Positions 51,544-60,176 of a stretch of DNA of 64,000 nucleotides are shown here, in pieces (position 1 is the first letter of the stretch; each line of letters begins with the position of its first letter). The position numbers and the translations under genes are program-made. The DNA lies in the NCBI GenBank assembly GCA_904380375.1, contig CAJFID010000007.1, positions 48,537 to 112,536 of the forward strand, written 5' to 3'. This DNA comes from Avimonas intestinalis. Its GTDB lineage: Bacteria; Bacillota; Clostridia; Oscillospirales; Acutalibacteraceae. The notes below the pieces were generated by a model. It was not told where the DNA came from. It did not search any database and saw only the letters and a list, made by a program, of their open reading frames with translations.

Positions 51544-52916
51544 TGGCGAAGGATGCACGACAGGCCGCCGTAGAAGCGCTGATCCGTATCCACCGGGACG
51601 GGGGATACTCCCATCTGGTATGGGAGACGGCGCTGGGACGCCAAGGATGGAAAGAGGAGGATGCGGCCTTCGCTTCCCGCCTCCTGTACGGGGTGCTGGA
51701 GCGACGGCTGACGCTTGATTATGCGCTGGCCTCTCATTCCAGCCTGAAGCTGAAAAAGCTGCATCCGGTGGTGCTCGAAATCCTGCGGACCGGCGCTTAC
51801 CAGCTCCTGTATATGGACCGGGTCCCGGCTTCGGCTGCCGTGAATGAGGCGGTCAAGCTGGCCCGCGCGATGCGGCAGGAGCGCTCCTGCGGCTATGTCA
51901 ATGCGGTGCTGCGGGCGGTGGACCGGGACCGCGCCCATCTGTTTGACCGGCTGCCGCCCGGAGAAGCGGGGCTGGCAGTACGCACCTCCTGCCCGGAACC
52001 GCTCCTGGCCTTATGGCGCCGGGCCTACGGCGCCGAGATGGCGGAGAGGCTGGCGGAAAGCGCCAATGAGCCCCCGCCCGCTTATGTCCGGATCAACACC
52101 TTGAAAACCACGCAGGCCGTTTTTCTCCGCGAGGCGGAGAAGGCCGGGCTTCGGCTGGAGGCGGTGCCCTCCCTGCCCGGCTGTATACGGGTGGAAAACC
52201 CCGCTTTCCTAAAAAAACTTGCACCGGCGGCCGAAACCTGGTATTATCATCAAGATATGGCCTCGCAGCTCTGCTGTAAAGCGCTGAACCCCCGGCCCGG
52301 CGAGCGGATCGCCGACGTATGCGCCGCGCCGGGAGGAAAAAGCCTGACGGCGGCCCAGTACATGGAAAACCGGGGGGAGATTTTGGCCAGCGACCTTTAT
52401 GCGGCCAAATGCGAGGCCATGGAGAAAAGGGCCGGCGAACTGGGTGCCGGGATTATCCGCACGGCGGCGCGGGATGCCGCCTCCCCTTGTCCGGAGCCCT
52501 TGCGCGGTAGCTTTGACCGGGTGATCTGCGACGTCCCGTGCTCCGGGCTCGGCGTGATCCGCCGGAAGCCGGAGATTCGGTATAAGCCGCTTGAAACCTT
52601 CGCCGGGCTGCCGGAGACGCAGTACGCGATCCTCTGCCGTGCGGCCGAAATGGTGCGCTGGGGCGGTGTTTTGCAGTATTCCACTTGTACCCTGAATCCC
52701 GCGGAAAACGAGGCGGTGACGGCCCGCTTCCTGGCAGAGCATCCCGATTTTGCCCCCCGTCCCCTTCCTCTTGGGGCGGATTTATGGCGGGATGGAGGGC
52801 TGCCCTACCAGCTGACGCTGTTCCCGCCGGTACATGGCACCGACGGCTTTTATATCGCCGGCTTTGTCCGCCGATCCTCCGATACGGCCGGCAACCGAGA
52901 TGAGGTGACATCTTGA
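51543..52916 (+). CDS. rsmB: 16S rRNA (cytosine-967-C5)-methyltransferase
   Basis: The 457-residue protein has an N-terminal NusB-like RNA-binding domain (ALIRIHRDGGYSHLVW, LDYAL) and a SAM-dependent C-terminal domain with VCAAPGGKS, DVPCSGLGVIRRKP (catalytic-motif Cys) and YSTCTLNPAENE (nucleophilic Cys). Its start overlaps the yugP stop and its end overlaps rlmN by four bases, a tightly coupled set. Confidence 0.96.
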   Translation: MAKDARQAAVEALIRIHRDGGYSHLVWETALGRQGWKEEDAAFASRLLYGVLERRLTLDYALASHSSLKLKKLHPVVLEILRTGAYQLLYMDRVPASAAVNEAVKLARAMRQERSCGYVNAVLRAVDRDRAHLFDRLPPGEAGLAVRTSCPEPLLALWRRAYGAEMAERLAESANEPPPAYVRINTLKTTQAVFLREAEKAGLRLEAVPSLPGCIRVENPAFLKKLAPAAETWYYHQDMASQLCCKALNPRPGERIADVCAAPGGKSLTAAQYMENRGEILASDLYAAKCEAMEKRAGELGAGIIRTAARDAASPCPEPLRGSFDRVICDVPCSGLGVIRRKPEIRYKPLETFAGLPETQYAILCRAAEMVRWGGVLQYSTCTLNPAENEAVTARFLAEHPDFAPRPLPLGADLWRDGGLPYQLTLFPPVHGTDGFYIAGFVRRSSDTAGNRDEVTS

Positions 52917-53962
52917 CACTGCTTGACTGCAAATCCATGCCGCCGGAGGAACTGCGCGAACAGGTGGTGTCGCGGGGGATCCCCGCCTTCCGGGCGGCGC
53001 AGCTTCGCACCTGGCTGGACGCGGGCGCGACCTCTTTTGAAGAGATGACCAATCTCCCGCGCGCGCTTCAGGAAAAATTTCGGACATTTTTTTGGATTCC
53101 GCCGGTAAAAATTGAAAAAAAGCTTGTATCTCAAAGGGATAATACGGTAAAATATCTTTATAGCCTTGCGGACGGGGAAAATGTGGAATCGGTTTTGATG
53201 CAGTATCATCACGGCTGGTCCCAGTGCCTTTCGACCCAGGTCGGCTGCCGGATGGGCTGTTCCTTCTGTGCCACCGGGATGGGCGGCTTTGCCCGCAACC
53301 TCCTCGCCTCCGAGATGATCGGGCAGATTGAGGCCGCACAGAAGGATACCGGCGTGCGGGTCTCTTCGGTGGTCCTCATGGGGATGGGGGAGCCGCTGGA
53401 TAACTTTGACAATGTCCTGCGGTTCCTTCAGATGCTCTCTGAGCCGGGCGGCGTCCATATCGGTATGCGGCACGTTTCCCTAAGCACCTGCGGGCTGGTT
53501 GATCAGATCTACCGCCTGATGGACCAGAACCTGCAGTTGACCCTGTCGGTCTCCCTGCATGCGCCGAATGACGAGCTGCGTTCAAGGATGATGCCGATTA
53601 ACCGCCGCTGGCCGGTGGACCAGCTCCTCACAGCCTGCCGGGACTACGCGCAGAAGACCGGCAGGCGGGTGTCCTTTGAATATGCGATGGTATCCGGCGT
53701 CAACGACACCGATGCCTGTGCGCGGGAATTGGGGGAGAAGTTGCGCGGGATGCTTTGCCATGTCAATCTGATCCCGGTCAACGAGGTGGCCGGGAAGGAG
53801 CAGCGCCGCAGCCCGGCCAGCCGGCTCCGCGCCTTTTCCGCCATCCTTGAGCGGTATGGTATCACCGTGACCGTCCGGCGCACGCTGGGCAGCGATATCA
53901 ACGCATCCTGCGGGCAGCTGCGGCGGCAGGAAACGCAAAAGAGGAAGGCCTCCCGCGCGTAG
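52913..53962 (+). CDS. rlmN: 23S rRNA (adenine-2503-C2)-methyltransferase RlmN
   Basis: Radical SAM methylase acting on 23S A2503 and some tRNAs. The 349-residue protein has the cluster motif C-x3-C-x2-C in CRMGCSFCATG, the GMGEPLDNFDNV segment, and the second essential Cys in the C-terminal ...NASCGQLR. The start is TTG 52913, after GAGGTG and overlapping the rsmB stop. Family Cfr-like resistance proteins differ in sequence; this fits RlmN. Confidence 0.96.
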   Translation: MTLLDCKSMPPEELREQVVSRGIPAFRAAQLRTWLDAGATSFEEMTNLPRALQEKFRTFFWIPPVKIEKKLVSQRDNTVKYLYSLADGENVESVLMQYHHGWSQCLSTQVGCRMGCSFCATGMGGFARNLLASEMIGQIEAAQKDTGVRVSSVVLMGMGEPLDNFDNVLRFLQMLSEPGGVHIGMRHVSLSTCGLVDQIYRLMDQNLQLTLSVSLHAPNDELRSRMMPINRRWPVDQLLTACRDYAQKTGRRVSFEYAMVSGVNDTDACARELGEKLRGMLCHVNLIPVNEVAGKEQRRSPASRLRAFSAILERYGITVTVRRTLGSDINASCGQLRRQETQKRKASRA

Positions 53963-54021
53963 GAAAGCCTGTAGAGGAAAATAACGACTAGAAGCGGATC
54001 AGCCGGAAAGGAGGGAGCGCT

Positions 54022-54747
54022 GTGCGTGCCTATGGAAAAACCGATGTCGGCCGCGTCCGGGAGAACAACCAGGACGCCTTTATCTGTGGGCGTTTGTCAG
54101 ACGACGCACTTTTTGTCGTCGTGTGCGACGGGATGGGCGGCGCAAACGGCGGGAATGTCGCCAGCGCTCTGGCGGTAAAGGTGATTTCCGACCGGATCAT
54201 GGATGTTTACCGGGAGGGCCTGGCCTCCGCATCGGTGCGCAATCTGCTGGAAAGCGCGATCGCAGCCGCCAATGTAGAGATCTTTGACACTGCGATGGCG
54301 GATTTGGAGCTGCGGGGGATGGGCACGACGGTGGTCGCTGCTATTTTAGACGGCCGCGTGCTTTACCTGGCCCATGTGGGCGACAGCCGGGCATACTTGG
54401 CCGGCCCGGAGAGGCTGGAGCAGCTTACCCGTGACCATTCAATCGTACAGGCCATGGTGGAGAAAGGGCAGCTCACCCAGGATGAGGCAAAAAACCACCC
54501 CCGCAAACACTTTATAACCCGCGCCCTGGGGGTGGAGGAAACCGTGGAATGCGATTATATGGAGCTCACCGTCCCTGAGCAGTCGCGGCTCCTTATTTGT
54601 ACCGACGGTCTCACCAACATGGTGGAATCGGAAGATATATTTGCGCTGGTTCAGTCGGGCGAGGCGTCGGAAGCGCCGGAGCGGCTGATCCACGCGGCCA
54701 ACATGGCGGGCGGCAGCGACAATATCACCGCCGTCGTGATCGCTTAG
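54022..54747 (+). CDS. prpC: PP2C-type Ser/Thr protein phosphatase
   Basis: Removes phosphates placed by the neighbouring PASTA kinase. The 241-residue PPM phosphatase has metal-site motifs GRVRENNQDAF, VCDGMGGANGG, LAHVGDSRAYL and the terminal GGSDNITAVVI. GTG 54022 follows AAAGGAGGG. The prpC-prkC-rsgA-thiN order matches B. subtilis, apart from the missing rpe. Confidence 0.95.
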   Translation: MRAYGKTDVGRVRENNQDAFICGRLSDDALFVVVCDGMGGANGGNVASALAVKVISDRIMDVYREGLASASVRNLLESAIAAANVEIFDTAMADLELRGMGTTVVAAILDGRVLYLAHVGDSRAYLAGPERLEQLTRDHSIVQAMVEKGQLTQDEAKNHPRKHFITRALGVEETVECDYMELTVPEQSRLLICTDGLTNMVESEDIFALVQSGEASEAPERLIHAANMAGGSDNITAVVIA

Positions 54748-54802
54748 GATCCGGGCGTCTCATTCCGGGTTCGCAATTCGTTATTTCAGGAGTGATTGGT
54801 TC

Positions 54803-56914
54803 GTGGATAAGTATATTGGCAAAAGGCTGGATGGCCGGTACGAAATACGGGAGCTGATCGGCGTAGGCGGCATGGCGTATGTCTATAAGGCCTACGATAC
54901 GATTGACGACCGGATCGTAGCTGTTAAAATTCTCAAGGACGAGTTCCTGGCCAACGAGGAATTTACCCGCCGCTTTAAGAACGAATCCAAAGCCATTGCC
55001 ATTTTGTCCCACCCGAACATCGTCAAAGTGTACGATGTGAGCTTTGGTGACCGGCTTCAGTACATCGTCATGGAATATATTGACGGGATTACGCTCAAGG
55101 AGTACATCGACCAGCAGAAGGACATCCGCTGGAAAGAGGCGGTGCACTTTACCGTGCAGATCCTGCGCGCCCTCCAGCACGCGCACGATAAGGGGATTGT
55201 CCACCGGGATATCAAGCCGCAGAATATCATGCTGCTGCCGGACGGGACCATCAAGGTGACCGATTTTGGGATTGCCCGCTTTGCCCGGAGCGATGTCCGC
55301 GCCACCAGCGCCGAGGAAAAGGCGATCGGTTCGGTCCACTACATCAGCCCGGAACAGGCCCGCGGCGAGATCACCGACGAAAAAGCGGACATCTATTCGG
55401 TCGGCGTCATGCTGTATGAGATGCTGACCGGCCAGCTTCCGTTTGAAGCGGACAACGCCGTGTCGATCGCCATCATGCAGATGCAGGCCGAACCGAAAAG
55501 GCCGAGCGAAATCAACTCCGATATCCCGGAAGGGCTGGAAGAAATCACCCTAAAGGCGATGCAGAAGGATCCCGCCAAGCGCTATCAGAGCGCGGCGGAA
55601 ATGCTGTACGATATTGACGAGTTTAAGCGCAACCCCAGCATCCATTTTGAGTATAAATATTTTGTTGACGAAACGCCCACCCGTTTTGTCGAAGCAATTA
55701 CCCGTGTGAAGGGCGCCGAGGCAGAGCAGGAGGAGCCGTCGGAAGAGGAGCTTGAAGAGGAGCAGGTGCGCAAAGGCCCGCCGGTGATCCCGATCCTTGC
55801 CGCAGTAGCGGGCGCCTTCGTCCTGGTTGCCCTGCTGTTTGTCGGCGCGGTCGCCCTGCTGAAGCTCAACAGCGGCGAATCCAAGGAAGACGTCGCCGTC
55901 CCCGACTTCACTGGCCAGATGTATGAAGACGTGATGAAGGAATACGGCGATAAGCTTGATATCCAGACCATCCAGAAGAGCAGCGAGGAAGAAAAAGGGA
56001 CCATTCTTGACCAGACGCCGAAGGGGCCGACTACCCGGAAGTATATGGATACTGTCATTCTGACGGTCAGCACCGGCCCGCAGATGATTACGGTCCCGGC
56101 GCTCGGTATTAACGAGACCAGCGAAGTGGTGGAGCAGCGCCTGACCGACGCGGGATTCCTGGTGCAGAAGTTTGAACAGCCCAGCGATGAGGTGGCGGAG
56201 GGCATTGTCATTAAGCTCAGCCCCTCACCGGGCGAACAAGCGGCCAAGGGCAGTACGATCAGCATGTTTGTTAGTACGGGCAAGGAGCCGGTAGAGCCGG
56301 TAGAGGTGCCGAACGTAGAAAAAGCTCTTCTGTCCTCGGCCAAAACCACGCTGCAGGACAAAGGCTTTGTGGTCAACGACGCCAATATTGAATACCAGAA
56401 CAGCACCGATCCTTCCAATATCCTGCCCAAAAACTACGTCATTTCCCAGGATCCTGCGCCTGGTACCGAGCTGGAGCCGGGGCAGGAGGTCAAGCTTGTG
56501 GTCAGCTCCGGCTACTGTGACGTCAAGATTACGGTGGGGCTTCCCCGGCCGAAGTCCAGCAACTCCGCTGCCATTATCAACGTAAAGGTTGTGGTTGACA
56601 ATGTGGAGCAGCCGGATCTGGCTCTGAGCGGCATTTTGGCCAAGGACGCCACCTCGCCGACCTTTACCTTTACCCAGCAGGCCAGCAGCTATAAGGTGTC
56701 GATCTTGGTTGAAGAGGCCGGGAAAGGCTATGAAATCTATCAGGAGTACCAGGTCAACGGGCTTATCGGCCAGGCCACGCAGACCTTCAGCCAGGATTTT
56801 GTGTTTGAAGAGGATCAGCAGACGCCGACCACCGAGCCGCCCGAAACGTCCGGCGATGCATCAGGGTCGGAGAGCAGTGGATCTTTCCTTGACGGACTGA
56901 TAGACCTGTTCTAA
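54803..56914 (+). CDS. prkC: PASTA-domain Ser/Thr protein kinase
   Basis: Membrane kinase sensing cell-wall fragments; in Bacillus it triggers spore germination. The 703-residue protein has a cytoplasmic kinase (residues about 10-270) with GVGGMAYVYKA, AVKIL Lys near 40, VHRDIKPQNIML and TDFGIARF. A transmembrane helix lies near 327-352, then three PASTA repeats (about 365-575) and a further beta domain and Thr/Ser tail. GTG 54803 follows AGGAG at 10 bases. It is the partner of prpC. Confidence 0.95.
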   Translation: MDKYIGKRLDGRYEIRELIGVGGMAYVYKAYDTIDDRIVAVKILKDEFLANEEFTRRFKNESKAIAILSHPNIVKVYDVSFGDRLQYIVMEYIDGITLKEYIDQQKDIRWKEAVHFTVQILRALQHAHDKGIVHRDIKPQNIMLLPDGTIKVTDFGIARFARSDVRATSAEEKAIGSVHYISPEQARGEITDEKADIYSVGVMLYEMLTGQLPFEADNAVSIAIMQMQAEPKRPSEINSDIPEGLEEITLKAMQKDPAKRYQSAAEMLYDIDEFKRNPSIHFEYKYFVDETPTRFVEAITRVKGAEAEQEEPSEEELEEEQVRKGPPVIPILAAVAGAFVLVALLFVGAVALLKLNSGESKEDVAVPDFTGQMYEDVMKEYGDKLDIQTIQKSSEEEKGTILDQTPKGPTTRKYMDTVILTVSTGPQMITVPALGINETSEVVEQRLTDAGFLVQKFEQPSDEVAEGIVIKLSPSPGEQAAKGSTISMFVSTGKEPVEPVEVPNVEKALLSSAKTTLQDKGFVVNDANIEYQNSTDPSNILPKNYVISQDPAPGTELEPGQEVKLVVSSGYCDVKITVGLPRPKSSNSAAIINVKVVVDNVEQPDLALSGILAKDATSPTFTFTQQASSYKVSILVEEAGKGYEIYQEYQVNGLIGQATQTFSQDFVFEEDQQTPTTEPPETSGDASGSESSGSFLDGLIDLF

Positions 56915-56935
56915 TCGGAGGAAATGGGGCGTTTT

Positions 56936-57898
56936 ATGGCGCGGAAATACCCGAAAGGGAAGGCTCCCGTGCAGGAGATCGATTTGGAAGACGACGGCGC
57001 GTTGCCGCCGTCAGGGACGGAGATCCGGCGCGGTATCATCCGCAAATGCATCGGCGGCTTCTATTATGTAGAAGCCGCCGATGCGGTATATCAATGCCGT
57101 GCGCGCGGGATTTTTCGCAAGCAGGGGATTACGCCGGTCGCCGGCGACCGGGTGGTGATTTCCGTCCTGGCGGACGGAGAGGGTTCCCTGGACGGCATTG
57201 AGGAACGCAAGAACCGGCTGATCCGCCCGCCGGTCGCCAATCTGGACCAGCTTGCCGTGGTTGCTTCGGCAGCGGAGCCGTCCCCCAATGCGCTGGTGAT
57301 GGACATCATGATCGCGCTGGCAGAGAAAAACCGGATAGAGCCCCTTGTGGTGATCAATAAGGCCGATTTGCAGGATCCCGGGGAGTGGGTGCGTCTTTAT
57401 CAATCCGCCGGATTTTTGGTGTTCCCGGTTTCAGCGCGTTCCTGTGCAGGGCTGGAACCTCTGCGGCGGGCACTAACCGGCAAGGTGACTGCCTTTACCG
57501 GCAATTCCGGCGTGGGGAAATCCAGCCTCCTCAACGCGCTGAATCCCTGCTTCCAGCGGGAAACCGGGGCGATCAGCCAGAAGCTGGGGCGCGGCCGGCA
57601 CACCACCCGCGTCACGGAGCTGCTGGCTCTTGAGGGCGGCGGCTACATCGTGGATACGCCGGGCTTTACCAGCCTTGACCTGGAACGGACGCAGCGGATA
57701 GATAGGGAGGAACTGGCGTATTGCTTTCGGGAGTTTCGCCCCTTTCTTGGTCACTGCCGTTTTTCCGACTGTTCCCACCGAAAGGAGATTGGCTGTGCCA
57801 TGCTGGAAGCGCTGGAACAGGGGAAGATCCCACGGCAGCGCTATGAGAGCTACGCGGCGATTTATGAGGAAATCAAGGATTGGAAAGAGTGGAATTAA
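56936..57898 (+). CDS. rsgA: Ribosome small-subunit GTPase RsgA
   Basis: Circularly permuted GTPase for 30S maturation. The 320-residue protein has an OB fold at the start, G4 VINKADL, then G1 GNSGVGKSSLLN and G3 DTPGFTS in the permuted order, and a C-terminal zinc knuckle (CRFSDCSHRKEIGC). The start is uncertain: ATG 56936 gives MARKYPKG, while ATG 56924 nearly touches GGAGGA. The family usually continues to rpe then thiN; here thiN follows directly. Confidence 0.94.
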   Translation: MARKYPKGKAPVQEIDLEDDGALPPSGTEIRRGIIRKCIGGFYYVEAADAVYQCRARGIFRKQGITPVAGDRVVISVLADGEGSLDGIEERKNRLIRPPVANLDQLAVVASAAEPSPNALVMDIMIALAEKNRIEPLVVINKADLQDPGEWVRLYQSAGFLVFPVSARSCAGLEPLRRALTGKVTAFTGNSGVGKSSLLNALNPCFQRETGAISQKLGRGRHTTRVTELLALEGGGYIVDTPGFTSLDLERTQRIDREELAYCFREFRPFLGHCRFSDCSHRKEIGCAMLEALEQGKIPRQRYESYAAIYEEIKDWKEWN

Positions 57899-57949
57899 TA
57901 CGATCGTTTTCCTTTGCGGGAATGATGGTTCACAAAAGGATGGCGAGGC

Positions 57950-58633
57950 ATGAAGGAATCGGCATTTATCTCTTTGCAGGTGCCCGAAAATTGGGAACGG
58001 GGGCGCTGCGTGATCTGCGCCTCCGGGCCTGTGGAGCGCCCGGACAGCCTGCGGTCGCTCCTGCGTCCGGACGACTGGGTGATTGCCGCAGACGGCGGCC
58101 TGCGGCTGGCGCGGCGGCTTTCCCTGCGGCCGTCGCTTTTGGTGGCGGATTTTGATTCTTGCCGGCGGGAGGAAAACAGCGACGGAATCCCGACGGCGGC
58201 TCTGCCGGTTCGGAAGGATGACACCGACACCATGGCGGCGGCGCGCATTGGGATGGAACGCGGCTTTCGGAATTTTTTGATTTTGGGCGGCACCGGCGGG
58301 CGGCTTGACCATACGGTGGCGAATTTTGCCGTGCTGGCGTATCTTTGCCGGCAGGGGGCGAAGGCGGTCATGGCCGACGAATACGGCTGGACGACCATGC
58401 TTTTTCCCGGCCGGCATCGGGTGGAGGCCTGTCCGGGGAAGAAGCTGTCTTTGTTTGCTTACGGCGGGATCGTTTCGGGTCTATGGGTAAAGAACGTGGG
58501 ATATCCGCTTGAAAACGCGGTTTTGACCCCCGATTTTCCCTTGGGAGTCAGCAATGAATTCCAGGGGGATGCGCCGGCGGAGATACAGTTTACCGGCGGG
58601 ATCCTACAGGTTTTTGTTTCGGAAGAGCGGTGA
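57950..58633 (+). CDS. thiN: Thiamine diphosphokinase
   Basis: Adds pyrophosphate to thiamine to make the coenzyme TPP. The 227-residue protein has VIAADGGLRLARRL, LLVADFDSC, RKDDTDTMAAARIGMERG and LGGTGGRLDHTVANF, all active-site motifs of the family. It starts 51 bases after rsgA. No TPP riboswitch is seen upstream. It ends the core run, before a shared terminator. Confidence 0.94.
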   Translation: MKESAFISLQVPENWERGRCVICASGPVERPDSLRSLLRPDDWVIAADGGLRLARRLSLRPSLLVADFDSCRREENSDGIPTAALPVRKDDTDTMAAARIGMERGFRNFLILGGTGGRLDHTVANFAVLAYLCRQGAKAVMADEYGWTTMLFPGRHRVEACPGKKLSLFAYGGIVSGLWVKNVGYPLENAVLTPDFPLGVSNEFQGDAPAEIQFTGGILQVFVSEER

Positions 58634-58707
58634 ACGGACACCCGGTCGGATAGAGCCGAGGTCTAAGCCGCCGGAGAAACGGATAAGTTAGGGGCTCATA
58701 GGCTTCG

Positions 58708-58749
58708 GCAGGAAAGGGTGCGGGGATTCTTCCCCGCACCCTTTCCTGC
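58708..58749. terminator. 19-bp hairpin between thiN and spoVM
   Basis: GCAGGAAAGGGTGCGGGGA, loop TTCT, exact complement. It lies between converging thiN and spoVM units and can stop both. Confidence 0.85.
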
Positions 58750-58784
58750 TGGGTATGTGTCAAGGCTGCGCTTTCCTTCCGGGC

Positions 58785-58877
58785 TTACTGCTCTATGTAG
58801 GTCTCCTTCTTGATGCCAAAAATTTTACGCAGGATTCCGCCAACCATTTTCGGGCTCTTGACAATGACAATTTTCAT
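58785..58877 (-). CDS. spoVM: Stage V sporulation protein SpoVM
   Basis: A 30-residue amphipathic peptide. It matches SpoVM residue by residue in the diagnostic features: MK at the start, K7, Pro9, Lys10, then GGI-x-R and a following Gly (KSPKMVGGILRKIFG). In B. subtilis SpoVM (26 residues) recognises the convex forespore membrane and anchors the SpoIVA coat basement. ATG 58877 follows GGAGG at about 10 bases. It keeps its ancestral neighbour thiN but is on the opposite strand. Too short for most gene finders. Confidence 0.85.
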   Translation of the reverse strand: MKIVIVKSPKMVGGILRKIFGIKKETYIEQ

Positions 58878-58894
58878 CGCATACCATCCTCCAT

Positions 58895-59038
58895 TCAATT
58901 TCTGACCAGAGAAACACCAAGCAGTACCAGTGCTGCCGCGGCCAATACCAGGATCAGCTGTGCCGGGCAGAGGGACGCGACCAATAGCCCCGCGCCGAAC
59001 GCGGCGAAACACAAGCCTCCGCTGTTGCACCGTCTCAT
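58895..59038 (-). CDS. 47-residue membrane protein upstream of spoVM
   Basis: A small protein starting MRRCNSGGLCFAAFGAGLL and having two short hydrophobic segments (about 8-21 and 25-45) divided by a Cys-Pro turn, with a basic N terminus. ATG 59038 follows AAGGGCGG by eight bases. Its stop is 17 bases before the spoVM start on the same strand, so they are probably co-transcribed. Similar tiny Cys-containing membrane proteins are common in Clostridia but unnamed. I infer a sporulation link from position only. Confidence 0.7.
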   Translation of the reverse strand: MRRCNSGGLCFAAFGAGLLVASLCPAQLILVLAAAALVLLGVSLVRN

Positions 59039-59351
59039 GAAAGAACACCGCCCTTTTGCTGATATGGACCACGGCGATTTCCCGTGTCTTAGTACCAGCA
59101 TATTCTGCGGCGGCAAAAGTGGTGAATAAAAATCTTCCACGGAATTTTCAGTTCAGGAGGACGATCAATAGGAAAAACGATCCGGCTGCGGCTGATCCGA
59201 GAGAATGCCACCCCTTGCCCGGCTTTGCTCTTATTCTATTTTAAAGGAAGAGAAATCACCCCTGTTTTCACCATATTTGCCCCTTTGGCGTAGGATGGAG
59301 TATCCTGGCTGCCGTGTGAAAGCGCGGCCGGGCGCAAGGGAGGCATTTATT
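59039..59351. other. Intergenic region between the spoVM unit and yunB
   Basis: Should hold divergent promoters for the spoVM unit and yunB, probably sporulation sigma factors. I could not identify convincing sigma-E or sigma-A boxes. No gene seen. Confidence 0.4.
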
Positions 59352-60002
59352 ATGCGTCGGTTTCAAAGAAGAAAGGGAAAAAAGCGGAAATGGGGGCGCC
59401 TGCGGCTTTTTTGCCTGCTTTTCCTCCTATGCGCCCTTGGGCTGGTTGCGCTGACCGATATCCGGATCCGGCCCATGATCAAAACCTACGGCGTGAATCA
59501 GGCCACCACAACGGCTACCCAAGCGGTCAATACGGCGGCTCAGCGCGTCCTTGACGAGATGGGGCTGCAATATGCAGACCTCACCTCCGTGACCAAGGAT
59601 GCGGAGGGGAACATCCTATCCGTTTCTACCAACACCGCCAACGTCAACCGCCTGAAATCGGCAGTGGGAGAGGCGGTGCTTGAGGAGTTGGAAAAGCAGG
59701 ATTATCAAATGGTGAAAATCCCTCTCGGCAGTATTTGGGGAGGGGGCCTGCTCACCGGCCGGGGGCCAAAGATTCCCGTCAAGGTGCCGATGAATTCCAC
59801 TGTTACGGTTACCTTTGATAATACTTTTGACAGTGCCGGCATTAACCAGACGCGCCATGAAATCACGCTGAACGTGAAGGTTACGGTCTATGCCATGCTC
59901 CCGGGCGACAGCACGGCCGTTGAGGTGGAAACCGGCTTTACCGCCGCCGAGACGATCCTAGTGGGAGAAGTGCCGGATTGGGCTGCAATTACCCGCTCTT
60001 AA
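59352..60002 (+). CDS. yunB: Sporulation protein YunB
   Basis: A 216-residue protein with a basic N terminus, one transmembrane helix (about residues 18-36, LFCLLFLLCALGLVAL) and an external domain with the YunB-typical NQATTTATQAVNTAAQRVL, IPLGSIWGGGLLTGRGPKI and SAGINQTRHEITL. It is a sigma-E-controlled protein in Bacillus, needed for efficient sporulation; mechanism unknown. ATG 59352 follows GGGAGG by eight bases. Confidence 0.92.
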   Translation: MRRFQRRKGKKRKWGRLRLFCLLFLLCALGLVALTDIRIRPMIKTYGVNQATTTATQAVNTAAQRVLDEMGLQYADLTSVTKDAEGNILSVSTNTANVNRLKSAVGEAVLEELEKQDYQMVKIPLGSIWGGGLLTGRGPKIPVKVPMNSTVTVTFDNTFDSAGINQTRHEITLNVKVTVYAMLPGDSTAVEVETGFTAAETILVGEVPDWAAITRS

Positions 60003-60012
60003 GCAATTGCCT

Positions 60013-60041
60013 TTGCATCCTGGGGCATGATTTGCTATAAT
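60013..60041 (+). promoter_or_regulatory. Promoter of ligA
   Basis: TTGCAT (60013-60018), 17-base spacer, TATAAT (60036-60041); leader of about 130 bases. Confidence 0.7.
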
Positions 60042-60176
60042 AACCCTCAAGAGCAACGAAAAGAGGACTCCCGCATACTTTACGGTTCCTCAGGATATGG
60101 TAAGGGAGAAAAGGCGGGCTTGCCTTTTCCAAAGAAGCGGCCCGCTGACAGAGAAGGGAAAAGAGGTTTGATTGAC

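Noticed and set aside
57899..57949. Possible TPP riboswitch before thiN
   Set aside because: Only 51 bases lie between rsgA and thiN, too short, and no CTGAGA motif is present.
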